From positions 45,768 through 109,767 of the forward strand of contig NZ_CAJZCD010000007.1 in assembly GCF_914768045.1 (NCBI RefSeq): DNA of 64,000 bases, given 5' to 3'. Made by a program: the position numbers and the translations under genes. The notes below the pieces were generated by a model, which did not search any database, had not been told where the DNA came from, and saw only the letters and a list, made by a program, of their open reading frames with translations. How positions within the stretch are numbered: the first letter of the stretch is position 1; each line of letters opens with the position of its first letter. Below are positions 9,775-20,112 of this stretch, one piece after another. This DNA comes from Snodgrassella communis. GTDB taxonomy: Bacteria; Pseudomonadota; Gammaproteobacteria; Burkholderiales; Neisseriaceae.

Positions 9775-10815
9775 TTAGCCTGCTAACAAGTCATCCGTAA
9801 ACTGGTGCCATGATTGCATTTCATCATTGCCCTCCTCGCGACGACCAAAAATCTGCACCACAGTCTGACGATTCTTGTCGAAACCCTCAATACAGGTAAC
9901 ATAGCCTTCACTAATCGGGCGACGTACGACCCATGTTTCCACAATATCACCATCGCGCAGGTGCAAATCAAAACCCTCTTCCGGCACCTTCGCATCCAGT
10001 ACATTCAGATAGCCATGTGAACGCACCACATTATGCACCTTACCAGTCTGAATCTGCACCAGCCCGCGGTTACCAACAAAGACCATAATTTCCAGCTTAT
10101 TTGCCTGTGCGTGTTCTAATACCTGCTCCCATACACCGCGATCCACCTGTTTAGTACTACCGGCAGGCGCATGACGGTAAGATTGCTGGCGGTCAATCTT
10201 AAATGTTTCCAGCAAACCACCAAAATGATGTACATCTTTCAGCTCATTCCAGCGCTCCTGAAAAGCCAGCTCACGCTCTGGAGACAATGGCTCCGGCACC
10301 GTAACACTAACCTCTGGCGCCGGTAAAAATTCCGGCTTACCCGTACTTGCAAACTCATCAATCAGAGCCTGCCATGCCCCCAGTTTAGCATCATCACGCA
10401 TGAACACCTTTTCAATATTCACACCATATTCATCAAAAAACTGAATTGAACGCATAGTCTTATCGCCCATTACCAGCGTTATGGCCAGCGCATGATGCCA
10501 GTTATGCAGAAAAAAACGTAAATCCAACCCACCTACATTCAGAGCCAGCCCCGTACGCGCAGTCAGCGTAACATGCTCATAAACACCGATTTTCTCATGC
10601 ACCGCTGCATCATTGCGCACCACACTCAACACCTCACCCAGCGTTTCCAGCTTCAGTACCAGCTCGCGGATCCGGCTACCCAGATAAACCGAATCAGGCG
10701 CATCTGCCATTAATGCCCCCTCACTCACGCCCAGATCAGCCGCAGCCTGACGCGGGAAATACATTCCCCCTTCTACCGCTGCTTTTTTATCCAGATATTG
10801 TTGCCATAAACTCAT
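9775..10815 (-). CDS. hmuS: Cytoplasmic haem-handling/degrading protein (HmuS/HemS family)
   Basis: A 346-residue HemS/ChuS/HmuS-family protein that accepts imported haem in the cytoplasm and is implicated in its storage or ring opening to release iron. The typical duplicated architecture is seen: an N-terminal half with LGEVLSVVRNDAAVHEKIGVY and a C-terminal half with EIMVFVGNRGLVQIQTG. The repeat-end motif LRFFLHNWHHA in the first half is matched by FDLHLRDGDIVETWVVRRP in the second. Length agrees with the family. AAGGAA precedes the ATG. It lies second in the operon, directly after the receptor. Confidence 0.92.
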   Translation of the reverse strand: MSLWQQYLDKKAAVEGGMYFPRQAAADLGVSEGALMADAPDSVYLGSRIRELVLKLETLGEVLSVVRNDAAVHEKIGVYEHVTLTARTGLALNVGGLDLRFFLHNWHHALAITLVMGDKTMRSIQFFDEYGVNIEKVFMRDDAKLGAWQALIDEFASTGKPEFLPAPEVSVTVPEPLSPERELAFQERWNELKDVHHFGGLLETFKIDRQQSYRHAPAGSTKQVDRGVWEQVLEHAQANKLEIMVFVGNRGLVQIQTGKVHNVVRSHGYLNVLDAKVPEEGFDLHLRDGDIVETWVVRRPISEGYVTCIEGFDKNRQTVVQIFGRREEGNDEMQSWHQFTDDLLAG

Positions 10816-10856
10816 GTTTTATTCCTTTACAAAATTATTATTAGTAGCAGATTGAT

Positions 10857-13058
10857 TTAAAACGTGTAGCGTAAACCAACATTAAATGTCCGTCCCGGCG
10901 CTGAATAGAAATCAGCATTATATTTATTTAGCTTAGTGGCATTACCATCACTCTGGCCGGAAGTCCCCGCCTGACTGTTCACATTCGGCATCATGTACGC
11001 GATATCCGCCCAGTTCCAGTATTTTTGATTGAATACATTATTAACACCGGCGCGAAAGCTCAAATGCTTAGTCGGCTTCCAGTAGCCCCCAAAATCAACT
11101 AAAGCATAATTCCTTGATGGATTGTAATATCCCGTATTCTGCAAATCACCGTCATCCTTCTTCGCTACATAAGTAAAATCCAGATTCGCGCCCCAGACAT
11201 CACCCTCATAAGCCAAACCCAACTTCACCTTAACCGGCATAACAGAATTCAATGGCTGATCAACACCATTCTGACGAATCGAACCACGCGAATAGGCAAT
11301 CGACCCACTTGCTTTCCAGTCTTGGGCAAAATTCCAGCGCGTATAGGCCTCACCGCCATAGATATGCGCTTTACTGAAATTCTGCGCCTGCAATACCAGC
11401 GTTTGATAGCGGCTCCACACCGCCGGCAATGACACCTGATCAGCAATATTCACATAATCAATGAAATTCTTATAATGATTATCGAATCCGGCTATACCAT
11501 ATTCGAATATATTATTTTTGCCACGTATACCCAGTTCAAAATTATTAGCCGTTTCTGCCTTCAAATTCGGATTACCCCAAGAACTGTAATTACCCGGATT
11601 CCAAGAAGAGGCCAGTTGCTGTGAAGATGGTGCATTAAAGCCACGTGCATACTGGAAATAGGGCACCAGCAAAGGACTTATCTGATAGGAAATACCCAAG
11701 CGCGGCGTAATTGCACCTTGATGCTTCTTACGCAAATCCCCGATACTATTATCAGTTCCAGTAAAAAAACCACCATCATCAGGTTTCATATTATAGTAAT
11801 GCGCCGACACACCCGGGCTTACCACCAGATTCCCCCACTGCAAATCACCATCAACATACATACTGGTGCGAATAGTCTTATTATCTGCATTCGGTTTTGA
11901 TCTGGCATAATATCCCTGCCAGTCACTGCTTAATTCATGACGAGCAAAACTTAACCCATAACGCCAGTCCTGATTCAAACCACCACCATCAAAATGAGCG
12001 CGCCAGTCAGTAGTCAACCCCCATACCTTATCCCGATTGCCAAATTCAAAAGCACAGCGATTTCTTACCCCCGGAATCATACTGCTACACCCGCGGACAT
12101 ACTGGCGGTGAGTTACCGAATCAGTTTTGGTTTGCTGCCAGTAAAGCTGCGTTTTACCCTCATAAATTAACCCTTCACCACTATAAAAATCATGCCCCAG
12201 CGAAAACCGCGTTTTCTTATTATCATCTGCGCCACCAATATCCGTATAAGACCGATTAACCTGTGACAGCGAATCAGTCCACTGATTACGGCTCAGATAT
12301 TCAGCCGTAAAATTAATAGCATTTTTATCATTAATATCAAACTCATGCTTAGTCAGAAAATAGCGACCATTGTGGTCAACAGGATCTGCCTTGGTTCGCA
12401 ATGCCCCTTTGCCACCAACATCACCACGATTATCTGACTCATTACCCTTACGATAAGTACCCAGCACCATACCGCGCCAGTAACCATTTTTCAAAGCGGC
12501 CGCACCAGTTATCGCTGTAGATCTATCCACACTATTGTATTGAGTATCAACATAGCCGCCCTGATTTTCTCCCTGCAAAATTTCATCCGCAGACAGCGTT
12601 TGCATAGCCACCACGCCACCCAAACCAAAGCCACGGGCATTCTTACTGATATCCACACTACTGAGTGCAGAAACATCCATAAAATTACCACGCCCAAAAA
12701 TAGCATACTGTCCTGTATGCTTCATTTCATTCGCCTCCGGCAAATCAATACCATCAATACTCATCGCCACACGATTACCACTCAGACCACGAATATTCAC
12801 ACTGTCATTACCCTGTCGCGTCCCCTGAGTATCCAGCACTTCCACACCCGGAATATCCCTTAATGCAGTTTTCAAATCCACTGCACCTTTTTTCTGAATA
12901 GCCTCCGCCTTAACCTTAGTACCTTTAAAAACACTGGGGGCGACTGATTTTGCCTCAACATAAACTGTTGGCAAATGAACCACACCCTCAGCATATCCCA
13001 TTGCCGGCAAGCCGATACAAACTATAGCCAGCGCAATAATATTGGGTGAGCGACGCAT
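10857..13058 (-). CDS. hmuR: TonB-dependent haem/haemoprotein receptor
   Basis: A 733-residue outer-membrane receptor. It has a signal peptide, then the TonB box region near HLPTVYVEA, a plug domain with GVEVLDTQGTRQGNDSVNIRGL and AMSIDGIDLP, and a 22-strand barrel ending in the usual aromatic residue (GLRYTF). The barrel motif YFQYARGFNAPSSQ is typical of haem/haemoglobin receptors. It binds haem or haemoproteins outside the cell and takes them in with TonB-ExbBD energy (not in this window). It is the promoter-proximal gene of the operon, and two Fur-box-like sites lie just upstream. Exact ligand is inferred from the operon. Confidence 0.92.
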   Translation of the reverse strand: MRRSPNIIALAIVCIGLPAMGYAEGVVHLPTVYVEAKSVAPSVFKGTKVKAEAIQKKGAVDLKTALRDIPGVEVLDTQGTRQGNDSVNIRGLSGNRVAMSIDGIDLPEANEMKHTGQYAIFGRGNFMDVSALSSVDISKNARGFGLGGVVAMQTLSADEILQGENQGGYVDTQYNSVDRSTAITGAAALKNGYWRGMVLGTYRKGNESDNRGDVGGKGALRTKADPVDHNGRYFLTKHEFDINDKNAINFTAEYLSRNQWTDSLSQVNRSYTDIGGADDNKKTRFSLGHDFYSGEGLIYEGKTQLYWQQTKTDSVTHRQYVRGCSSMIPGVRNRCAFEFGNRDKVWGLTTDWRAHFDGGGLNQDWRYGLSFARHELSSDWQGYYARSKPNADNKTIRTSMYVDGDLQWGNLVVSPGVSAHYYNMKPDDGGFFTGTDNSIGDLRKKHQGAITPRLGISYQISPLLVPYFQYARGFNAPSSQQLASSWNPGNYSSWGNPNLKAETANNFELGIRGKNNIFEYGIAGFDNHYKNFIDYVNIADQVSLPAVWSRYQTLVLQAQNFSKAHIYGGEAYTRWNFAQDWKASGSIAYSRGSIRQNGVDQPLNSVMPVKVKLGLAYEGDVWGANLDFTYVAKKDDGDLQNTGYYNPSRNYALVDFGGYWKPTKHLSFRAGVNNVFNQKYWNWADIAYMMPNVNSQAGTSGQSDGNATKLNKYNADFYSAPGRTFNVGLRYTF

Positions 13059-13111
13059 AACAAATTAACCCCTTTTGACGAGATTTAATATAAAGACAGC
13101 ACATTGTAAAC

Positions 13112-13162
13112 AATAATCATTATCTTATACAAGTAGTAATAGGAATTATTCTTATTATCATT
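13112..13162 (-). promoter_or_regulatory. Two Fur-box-like sites upstream of the haem receptor
   Basis: Two AT-rich palindromic stretches resemble the GATAATGATAATCATTATC Fur consensus. One is at 13112-13124 (AATAATCATTATC on the plus strand), the other at 13145-13162 (ATTATTCTTATTATCATT). Their place 55-105 bases before the receptor start fits iron-dependent repression of the haem operon. Confidence 0.65.
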
Positions 13163-13901
13163 AAATCCCATTATCTAAACACCGGCCTGAGACCAATTAC
13201 ACCAGTCTCATACACTAGCCAGCAAGTATCGATACACAGTAAACACAGATCATTTCATCATTGCGCCAAAACATCTTGCTTCAAATACCATAGTTTGCAA
13301 GTCAATAGCGCATTCATAACATACAACGCCATAACCAGCGCTGAAAATATTACCTATTCAAATCAAATAGAAAAGACTTAAAAACCACCACACCGTCTTC
13401 ACAGCTAAAAATGCATACTCTGTATAATTACCTTATAGCTTGAACTTATTCATAGCAGCAACAGCAGAATAAATACTACTCATTAATATCCAATTCATAT
13501 CTGCTCAGCAAAAAATTGCCGTCTATGAATAACATCAAAATACCAATACCATAACAGCTATAATAAAATCACCTGATATCCCAGATAACCATGCAGCTTG
13601 GCCGTGCTTTCCAGCATAAACCCCTTACCAAACCCAAAGCACAGACCTTTGATTTTCTGGTAAACGATGGTGGCTTATCCGCTATCCTGCCTAACGGAAC
13701 AGCAAAACCGGATAATAAGACCAATACAAACCAAGCAAATAAATCAAATACGAAGAACATAACAGGCGCAATTCAATTGTTTTTATACTGCAAAATAATT
13801 AAAATAGATTTAATTTAGTAAATAATCGATTCTGAATTTAGTGGCTGGCTAACAATCCCGATTGCCACAGTAGTGCAGAAAAAAGTAAAGAGGTGATTAT
13901 C
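13163..13901. other. Long intergenic region without a convincing gene
   Basis: About 740 AT-rich bases between the divergent haem operon and the M48 peptidase. Short open frames at 13569-13760 (minus) and 13591-13818 (plus) overlap each other, lack ribosome sites and have compositions unlike real proteins, so I left them out. The region around 13560-13720 is noticeably less AT-rich than its flanks and could be a remnant of a lost gene. The last 15 bases carry the ribosome site of the M48 gene. Confidence 0.4.
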
Positions 13902-15916
13902 TTGAATAAAAACACCGCAGCACATACATTCTCGCTGAAAGAGCGAATCTATCTTTTTTTTTCATCATTTTATTGCCACTTCTCAGCATTCGCCTAAGCT
14001 TTCACCTTTACCCCTCGCCACAACAGCTTGAGAGCATCAATCAGGAAATCATTCAGCTTTCATTGCAACAGCAGGCATTGCAACAGCAGGCATTGCTACA
14101 ACAGCCTGAAACCCCTAATAATTACAGCCAGCGTTGTGAAATCACAAACAAGATTAAACAGCATAACTTCACACTGACGTATGCCAAACCACTCGCCATA
14201 GGCGGCATATTTAGCGGTGGCATGTGTATCTTTACCGGTGTGATTGCTTTACTCCTCATTCAACGCTTAGGTCGAAAAGCTGGCAAATCTGGAAAACAAT
14301 TGCACACTAATTTTACCAGTGCTTCATACATTATGCGGGCTATTCTACTGATATTGCCCATCAGCCTTTTTCTGTCTTTTTCATCCAGTCTTTTTATACT
14401 CACCGATGGTTTAATACTGACTAAATTAGCCATTGGCCTGATTGCCGTGGCAGGATTATGTCGCTCCATTTGGGAAATTTATAACAAAAAGAATATTACC
14501 GCAGAAACCAGCGTAAACGGCGTACTTATCACATCAGAAACCAATCCCAAACTATACAAACTGATTGAGAAAATCGTTCAGAAGCTTGAATTAAACGTTA
14601 TGCCAGACAATATAGTATTTTGCATAGGACATGGCTTTAAAATAAGTAATCAAACAATTTATCTGTATCCGCGCCAAACCATATTGACTGGAAATACCTT
14701 ATATCTTGATAGTACTTATATCAATTATTTAACCTTAGCCGAGTTAAGCAGCATAATAGCACATGAATTGAGCCATATTGCCAGCAATGACCCGAGCCTG
14801 CCTAAAAACTTTTATCGTCAGATTGACAGATTAACCGAAACCATTACTTCTTTTTCCCGATCCCGTTTATTCTATCCCGCATATCTGTTATCCAAACAAT
14901 ATTACTGCTCATTCAACCGAGCAATACGGCAATGGAATTGTTCCAGAGAATATAGAGCAGATTCAAATGCTTTAAAAATCATCCCCAAAGAGTACCTTGC
15001 CTTAGCATTAAGTAAAATACACCTTCTGCAAGTGCCCATCAATCAGGCACTGGATAATTATTACCATAACGCACATACAACCCATCTGCCTTTAGATTAT
15101 GTTACCCACTATGTAGCACAATCAGAAATACCTTCGCTTAGCAAACTGCTAAAAAAACAACCTTCTGTTTACGACACCCACCCGACTTTAGCTCAACGGC
15201 TATCTGCCATTAAATATCGCGAATTAAATCGCCTGTGTGGTTTGCTTATCAGCATCAGCCCAACCACACTGCTAACAGAGCTGTTCAGTCATGAAGTAAA
15301 CGCCCTGCAAGCAAATTACCAAAAAAATATACGGAAAATAGCTGAAACCAATATCAACTATCTTAAAAAACACATCAATAATCATCAGCAAACCATTACC
15401 ATAAAACAAGGCGGGATTATCAGATTATTGCTGCGTTCCTTACTGGCAAGCCTGTTTATCTTAATAACATACGCCTTTTTAATAGCTGATGAAAAACACG
15501 ATTCTGAATGGCTAATAACCGTCATTATCCTTTCAATAATCAGTATTTTCTGTTTACGCAGATGCTACAAAATGTATCAATGTATTGGTTCGCCACTGCT
15601 TACCATCACACCGCAAGGATTAGTCCTCCCCTGCTTCGAAAAAGCCATCCCTTGGGAGCAGATAATCCATTATCAGATAAATGAAATTATGTATAAAAAA
15701 CTAAACATTTATCTCAGTCCTGCATTTAACCCGGGCAAATTTAAAACCGGTGGAGCAAAAATAAAATATAACAGACAAAATAATCATATCCAGATAACTG
15801 CCTATGAAATCAAAGGCAAAATAAACTTACCAGACTGCGCCCCTTTAATATCAAACTATATAATAACAGCTACAGCCCGAGTAGAACTGCAACTATTTAC
15901 ACAGAACAAAGAATAA
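13902..15916 (+). CDS. M48-family integral-membrane metallopeptidase, N-terminus frameshifted at a 9-T tract
   Basis: A large zinc metallopeptidase of the M48 (HtpX/Ste24-like) family. The downstream frame gives 647 residues, with membrane segments at about 75-97, 122-145 and 148-165 and the zinc motif HELSH at 264-268. The third ligand region is REYRADSNAL near 323, with two more hydrophobic spans at about 485 and 505. That frame opens only with a TTG at 13973 and no ribosome site. A good AAAGAGGTG site precedes a TTG at 13902, whose frame encodes MNKNTAAHTFSLKERIYLFF and then hits T9 (13954-13962). One extra T, or a -1 ribosomal shift, would join it to FIILLPLLSIRL, completing a signal-anchor. 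I therefore read the true gene as starting at 13902. This is a sequencing error, mutation or slippage switch. Confidence 0.75.
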
Positions 15917-16268
15917 TCAATACATCGCAACAGCAGCTAGCAGAAGATTTTGATAGCGTATTGAAACAAATCGTTCTTGTGAATATATTTTTAAAATTAA
16001 AAATTTACAGCTTTAATCATGCAGTTAAATATTGAATTAACCATAAAGAAGCTGAAATGGCTACACTAATTTGCACAACTTTTTAGGCAATTAGTTAGAA
16101 ATAACTGATTTGGTGCTACAACCAGCATTAAAAAATAGACAATGCCGATTCGGAACTGGAAAATGCAATCAGTCGATTTAACACAGCAGTTGGTGACAGA
16201 ATTAACTGTCACCTGTTGTAGCAGCAAAATACACAAAATTCAGTATAAGGCCGATTAAACACTAGCAA
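15917..16268. other. Intergenic region, nothing recognised
   Basis: Between the convergent M48 and ietS genes. AT-rich, with stop codons in every frame. No terminator hairpin with a T-run was seen. Confidence 0.4.
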
Positions 16269-18497
16269 CTAATCCCATTTAATATCCTCATTCATAATCT
16301 GATGGATTTCCACGCGAGTGTTAACATCAAGTTTATTAACAATCCAGCCTTGTAAATGACAATTTCTGATAAATTCATCAATTCTATTTTGGCCTTTCAT
16401 TTCTTTTAACGTAACCACTACGCCAAAACGAATCTCCTCTCCATCTTTAGGATCTAACCTGTTAGTCGTTTTAATTTCCATGCCCCAATTTGTATTTTTA
16501 TATGAGCATTTTGGAGTTAATCTTTTTTTATTAATTGATTCTGATATATATTTAACATTATCCCATTTTCGGAATTGACTTCGAGCGTCAGATTCTGATA
16601 AATAATAATCTTCATCTGTTTCAAGATTCTGCTTATCACCTTTAATATCTTTAATCTTGCCCTTATTATCAATTCGGCCAAAGTGCAAATTTAATTCAGT
16701 ATTGGTATAGTCGACACCTTGATTTCTATTACATTTCGGAAAATAGCACATAGTTGCTCTGGCAAAAAAAGGATATTTATTATGAACTAAAGGAACAGGA
16801 AATTCGTAATTGTATGTATTCCATTTTTTACTTACATCTGTTACTACAAATTTTACTTCATCTTCTTTAGTTGTGATAATGTCGTTTATATGAATTGGCA
16901 CGATACCATGGCCAAATTCAGCAATTTCTTGAGGATTTGGCTGCTTCCATTCTTTTGCTGCATCAATAATCATAGCCTTGGCTAATTCTCTATTAAGGCC
17001 TAAAACATCAATTAGATAAGATAACTTACGCGCTATCCACGGTGCTGCAAAAGATGTTCCTGCAACCTTAGTCTCTCCTGAACCTTCGTGCACGCATATA
17101 TATTCATCATCACTACCACCATAATAGCTCACATCAGGTTTGGCAAAAAATGATAATACAATCCCTTTCCTCCCATATTTAGGCGGTAAATTATTTTTAG
17201 TTACAGAATTAACTATCATACTATTAATAGAATCGGCAGGAGAACCTATTCTTTCAACTTCTTCATTAGGCTTATTGGTGCCGGCAATAACAAAAATCAC
17301 ATCATTATCATATTGGATCTGGTCTAATACTGCGGCTTCAGCAGAAATAAAATTATCATTAATCTCTTGATTACTGCCCAATGACAGATTCCAAACCTTA
17401 ATATCCGTATTTGCGGCAATAATCTCTTTAATTTGTTTGATAATTGTAAAAGATGAGAAATACGCACCAGTCGCCACCCCAAAATGGCGAACTCTAAACC
17501 GACCACAACCATCCTCCAGCCATGGATTTAATCTTGGTCCATCAACAATAATAGATGATATGGCTGTGCCATGTTTATAATCATTAGCTGTTTTTGGGAT
17601 ACTGGCATCTACTTTATTATGATATTCAACCCATTCATTGAAGTAGACACTTTGGTCAAAAAGTGTATCGATTACGCCAATGGTTGGTTCTGCATTAGGA
17701 GCAGGAATAAATATCTGCTCTTGTTGTCTTTGCTGAATAAAATCTTCAGGAGACAAACAAGATAAATCTACAGCAGCCATGGAAATCAGATATGGAGCTT
17801 TTAAAGATAAAATTTTAGTTTGATTGGCATCTAGATATACAGTCAATCTATCTAAAATCCGGCTGGAAAGAATCTTAATACCATATTTCTCCAGCAGCTC
17901 TACTGTATCTGTTTTGGTATCATATAAGGTTATAATACCTTGTACTATTTGCTCTGTTGTTTCTTCTACATTAAAGCCATCAATATATGAAGCATCAGCT
18001 ATTACTTGCTTAAATGCAAACTTACTTAGATTAAATTTCTTATAGGGAATATTATTCATTATTTCCTTATCATCAAGTTTCTTTTTATCTATCTGGCCAT
18101 TGAAATAAACATTCAGAACATTGATGGAATTTTGTAGTAAGGAAATACTGTTAGTTAAATCGACAGCATCCAGATAATAAGTAATTATATGTTTAGTTTG
18201 GTTCTGATTAAACTTAGCACCTACAACAGCAGAATTTGAATTTTTCCCTTTAAATAAGCCAGTTATACGATTACTTTTTGCAGCAATTTTATTGTAGTGT
18301 ACACTTATTAAAATTCCAGTAAATGGTCTAGTTTCATTCTGCCAGTATTCAGCAATTTGCTCTAGTTTTAATTTTAGCGAACTTAAATGCTCTGTAGAAA
18401 CAGTCTTATTCCCGTTCATGCGAACGTCAAATAACCCTTTTTTCCGAGGAGCCTGAACAAATGCTTTTCCCTTTAACTCTAATACATTATTTGCCAT
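16269..18497 (-). CDS. ietS: Subtilisin-like serine protease of an IetAS defence system
   Basis: A 742-residue S8-family protease. The catalytic triad is readable: D277 in IGVIDTLFD, H309 in KHGTAISS and S482 in AGTSFAAP, with the oxyanion Asn in VIAGTNKP (about 408). There is no signal peptide, so it works in the cytoplasm. The first 260 residues form an N-terminal domain without protease motifs, and the C-terminal 230 residues an extra domain, both as in IetS-type proteins. Its start overlaps the stop of the AAA ATPase by one base (TAATG). The pair matches IetAS, first known as an Agrobacterium plasmid-stability pair and later reported as an anti-phage system; I rely on architecture and gene order. 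Strongly AT-rich, suggesting horizontal transfer. Confidence 0.82.
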   Translation of the reverse strand: MANNVLELKGKAFVQAPRKKGLFDVRMNGNKTVSTEHLSSLKLKLEQIAEYWQNETRPFTGILISVHYNKIAAKSNRITGLFKGKNSNSAVVGAKFNQNQTKHIITYYLDAVDLTNSISLLQNSINVLNVYFNGQIDKKKLDDKEIMNNIPYKKFNLSKFAFKQVIADASYIDGFNVEETTEQIVQGIITLYDTKTDTVELLEKYGIKILSSRILDRLTVYLDANQTKILSLKAPYLISMAAVDLSCLSPEDFIQQRQQEQIFIPAPNAEPTIGVIDTLFDQSVYFNEWVEYHNKVDASIPKTANDYKHGTAISSIIVDGPRLNPWLEDGCGRFRVRHFGVATGAYFSSFTIIKQIKEIIAANTDIKVWNLSLGSNQEINDNFISAEAAVLDQIQYDNDVIFVIAGTNKPNEEVERIGSPADSINSMIVNSVTKNNLPPKYGRKGIVLSFFAKPDVSYYGGSDDEYICVHEGSGETKVAGTSFAAPWIARKLSYLIDVLGLNRELAKAMIIDAAKEWKQPNPQEIAEFGHGIVPIHINDIITTKEDEVKFVVTDVSKKWNTYNYEFPVPLVHNKYPFFARATMCYFPKCNRNQGVDYTNTELNLHFGRIDNKGKIKDIKGDKQNLETDEDYYLSESDARSQFRKWDNVKYISESINKKRLTPKCSYKNTNWGMEIKTTNRLDPKDGEEIRFGVVVTLKEMKGQNRIDEFIRNCHLQGWIVNKLDVNTRVEIHQIMNEDIKWD

Positions 18498-19552
18498 TAT
18501 TTATTTTCCCCTTTTAATTTTCTTGCTACCGTACTTTTCGCTTCACCAGTAAGTTTTTCTATTTCTCTAACAGTAAAGCCCTGACTGTGTAATACCGTAT
18601 CCGTTATTTCTTGAGTATTCATGGTATTTTTGTACAGCCTGCGCAAGTAATCAAAGCTATTGTCTACATCACTAAAGGCTAAAGATGTTTTTATCATGTT
18701 TTTTAATTCTCCAGGATTAGGTAACTGAGTTGCGGTATTTAATATTTTCCTTACCAGCCGAGTGTCTTTAGTGATATTTTTAAAGCTTTTGGCATAGGAA
18801 GAAAAATACAATTCTGCGATTTCAACCAAATCTTCTTTACCATAACGATTGAAATTAATTACAGCATCAAAACGTCTTGATAGAGCTCTATCAAGATTTT
18901 TGTATAAATTGGTGGTGGCGATAATAACAATTTCATTATTCAAATCTGCCAAGCGGTCAAATTCTCTCAAGATTGCTGAAGTTACCCGTCCCATTTCGCG
19001 CACATCGTTACTGTTGATACGATCCAGCGCAATCACGTCTATTTCATCAAACAAAATCACTGTTTTTTCCGGATAGGGTATAGTATTGATTTCGCTAAAT
19101 ACAGTAACAATATTTTTATTGGTTTGCCCCAGCTTGCTATCAACCAGATTATCAAAGTTGACATAAAATAAACTACGGTCGAGCAATCTGGCTACATGCT
19201 TAGCTGCTTCAGTTTTGCCTGTCCCCGGACTTCCCTCAAACAGAAATCGGTTAATACCAATATTATGCGTTACCGCATTAATTATCCCTTTAATATCATT
19301 GGTCACTTCTACAGGTAGATTTAATGATTCTAAATTCTTAACATCAATATTTTTTAAATAAATACTTTCAAAATCGCTTGCCTGTGGCACATAAAGATTA
19401 GCCGCCGCAATCTGCCCCATAATATATTCAGCCAACTGAGTATCGCCCATTCTGTCAAAATGATGGGCAATCTCTATTGCTTCATTTCTGAAAGCATTCT
19501 CATTTCGCTCAACATGATATTTAATCAAGTTTAAAATATTTCCTTTTTTCAT
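18497..19552 (-). CDS. ietA: AAA+ ATPase of an IetAS defence system, with C-terminal HTH-like segment
   Basis: A 351-residue AAA+ ATPase. Motifs: Walker A GSPGTGKT at 107-114, Walker B VILFDEID at 165-172, sensor-1 IIATTN and the arginine-finger region ALSRRFD. The N-terminal 80 residues are helical. The last 30 residues (about 320-349) read GFTVREIEKLTGEAKSTVAR, which looks like a resolvase/Fis-type helix-turn-helix, so the protein may also bind DNA. It is the first gene of the pair with the subtilase. In such systems the ATPase is thought to control the toxic protease. An extended -10 promoter with two direct repeats lies just upstream. Confidence 0.82.
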   Translation of the reverse strand: MKKGNILNLIKYHVERNENAFRNEAIEIAHHFDRMGDTQLAEYIMGQIAAANLYVPQASDFESIYLKNIDVKNLESLNLPVEVTNDIKGIINAVTHNIGINRFLFEGSPGTGKTEAAKHVARLLDRSLFYVNFDNLVDSKLGQTNKNIVTVFSEINTIPYPEKTVILFDEIDVIALDRINSNDVREMGRVTSAILREFDRLADLNNEIVIIATTNLYKNLDRALSRRFDAVINFNRYGKEDLVEIAELYFSSYAKSFKNITKDTRLVRKILNTATQLPNPGELKNMIKTSLAFSDVDNSFDYLRRLYKNTMNTQEITDTVLHSQGFTVREIEKLTGEAKSTVARKLKGENK

Positions 19553-19591
19553 GAGATATTAACCCTAACTACATTTCCAACATTAAAAGCA

Positions 19592-19633
19592 ATTATAGCA
19601 TTTTTTGGGACAAGTTTTAATAAAATGGGACAA
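19592..19633 (-). promoter_or_regulatory. ietAS promoter with two TGGGACAA direct repeats
   Basis: On the minus strand an extended -10 (TGCTATAAT; hexamer at 19592-19597) lies about 40 bases before ietA. Upstream, in the -35 region, the octamer TGGGACAA (plus-strand reading) occurs at 19606-19613 and 19626-19633, exactly 20 bp apart, each followed by a T-rich run. Same-face spacing suggests a dimeric repressor or activator site; the HTH-like tail of IetA is a candidate binder. Upstream to 19967 I see no gene. Confidence 0.5.
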
Positions 19634-19967
19634 TTTTATAAATTTTTAGATTTTTCTCAACCAAATTGTCAATCTGGATATTTGGCAAGTATGCTGAATA
19701 TTCAGATTCTCACAATTCATTAGCTTAGACATCCATCTACACTTCATCAATAAAACAAGCATCAGAACTCATACTTAATATTAATAAAAGTACAAACTGA
19801 ACAAGATTTGCAATGAACGCAGAAAAACTGAATAATTATTCTTTAAACAAAATACATATTCCAAGCTGATACCAGTGAAGAATAGATTGGATTGAGTAAA
19901 AGCTTAAATAGTTGTATATAATATTCTTCTCTTTTATCTCATCTATTTCTTAACCTTTACTGGTTAA

Positions 19968-20045
19968 TTTATCCGGGGTGCCACTGGCTGAGATTACACC
20001 CGTTGAACCTGATGCGGTTAATACCGACGAAGGGAGTATAAAACA
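19968..20045 (+). promoter_or_regulatory. TPP (THI-box) riboswitch aptamer
   Basis: Contains the conserved TPP aptamer elements in order: GGGGTGC, GGCTGAGATTACACCC, GAACCTGATGCGGTTAATACC and GACGAAGGGAGT. It senses thiamine pyrophosphate in the leader of tenA. Spacing and order match the consensus, so the call is firm. Confidence 0.95.
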
Positions 20046-20075
20046 AGCTTTTGTGCTGATAAGTCTGTTTTGTTA

Positions 20076-20103
20076 CTCCTTAATATATTGTTTATTAAAG
20101 GAG
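20076..20103 (+). promoter_or_regulatory. Candidate Shine-Dalgarno-sequestering helix of the TPP riboswitch
   Basis: CTCCTT at 20076-20081 can pair with AAGGAG at 20098-20103, the ribosome site of tenA, extended by imperfect AATA/TATT pairing. The aptamer ends about 30 bases upstream, so ligand binding could favour this helix and block translation. No T-run follows, arguing for translational rather than transcriptional control. Confidence 0.6.
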
Positions 20104-20112
20104 CGTTTATTT

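Noticed and set aside
13569..13818. Overlapping frames on both strands between the haem operon and the M48 gene
   Set aside because: They are mutually antisense, lack ribosome sites and resemble no family; at most a remnant.
19978..20112. N-terminal extension of tenA into the riboswitch
   Set aside because: The sequence is the conserved TPP aptamer, and the AAGGAG site and TenA residue numbering place the start at 20113.
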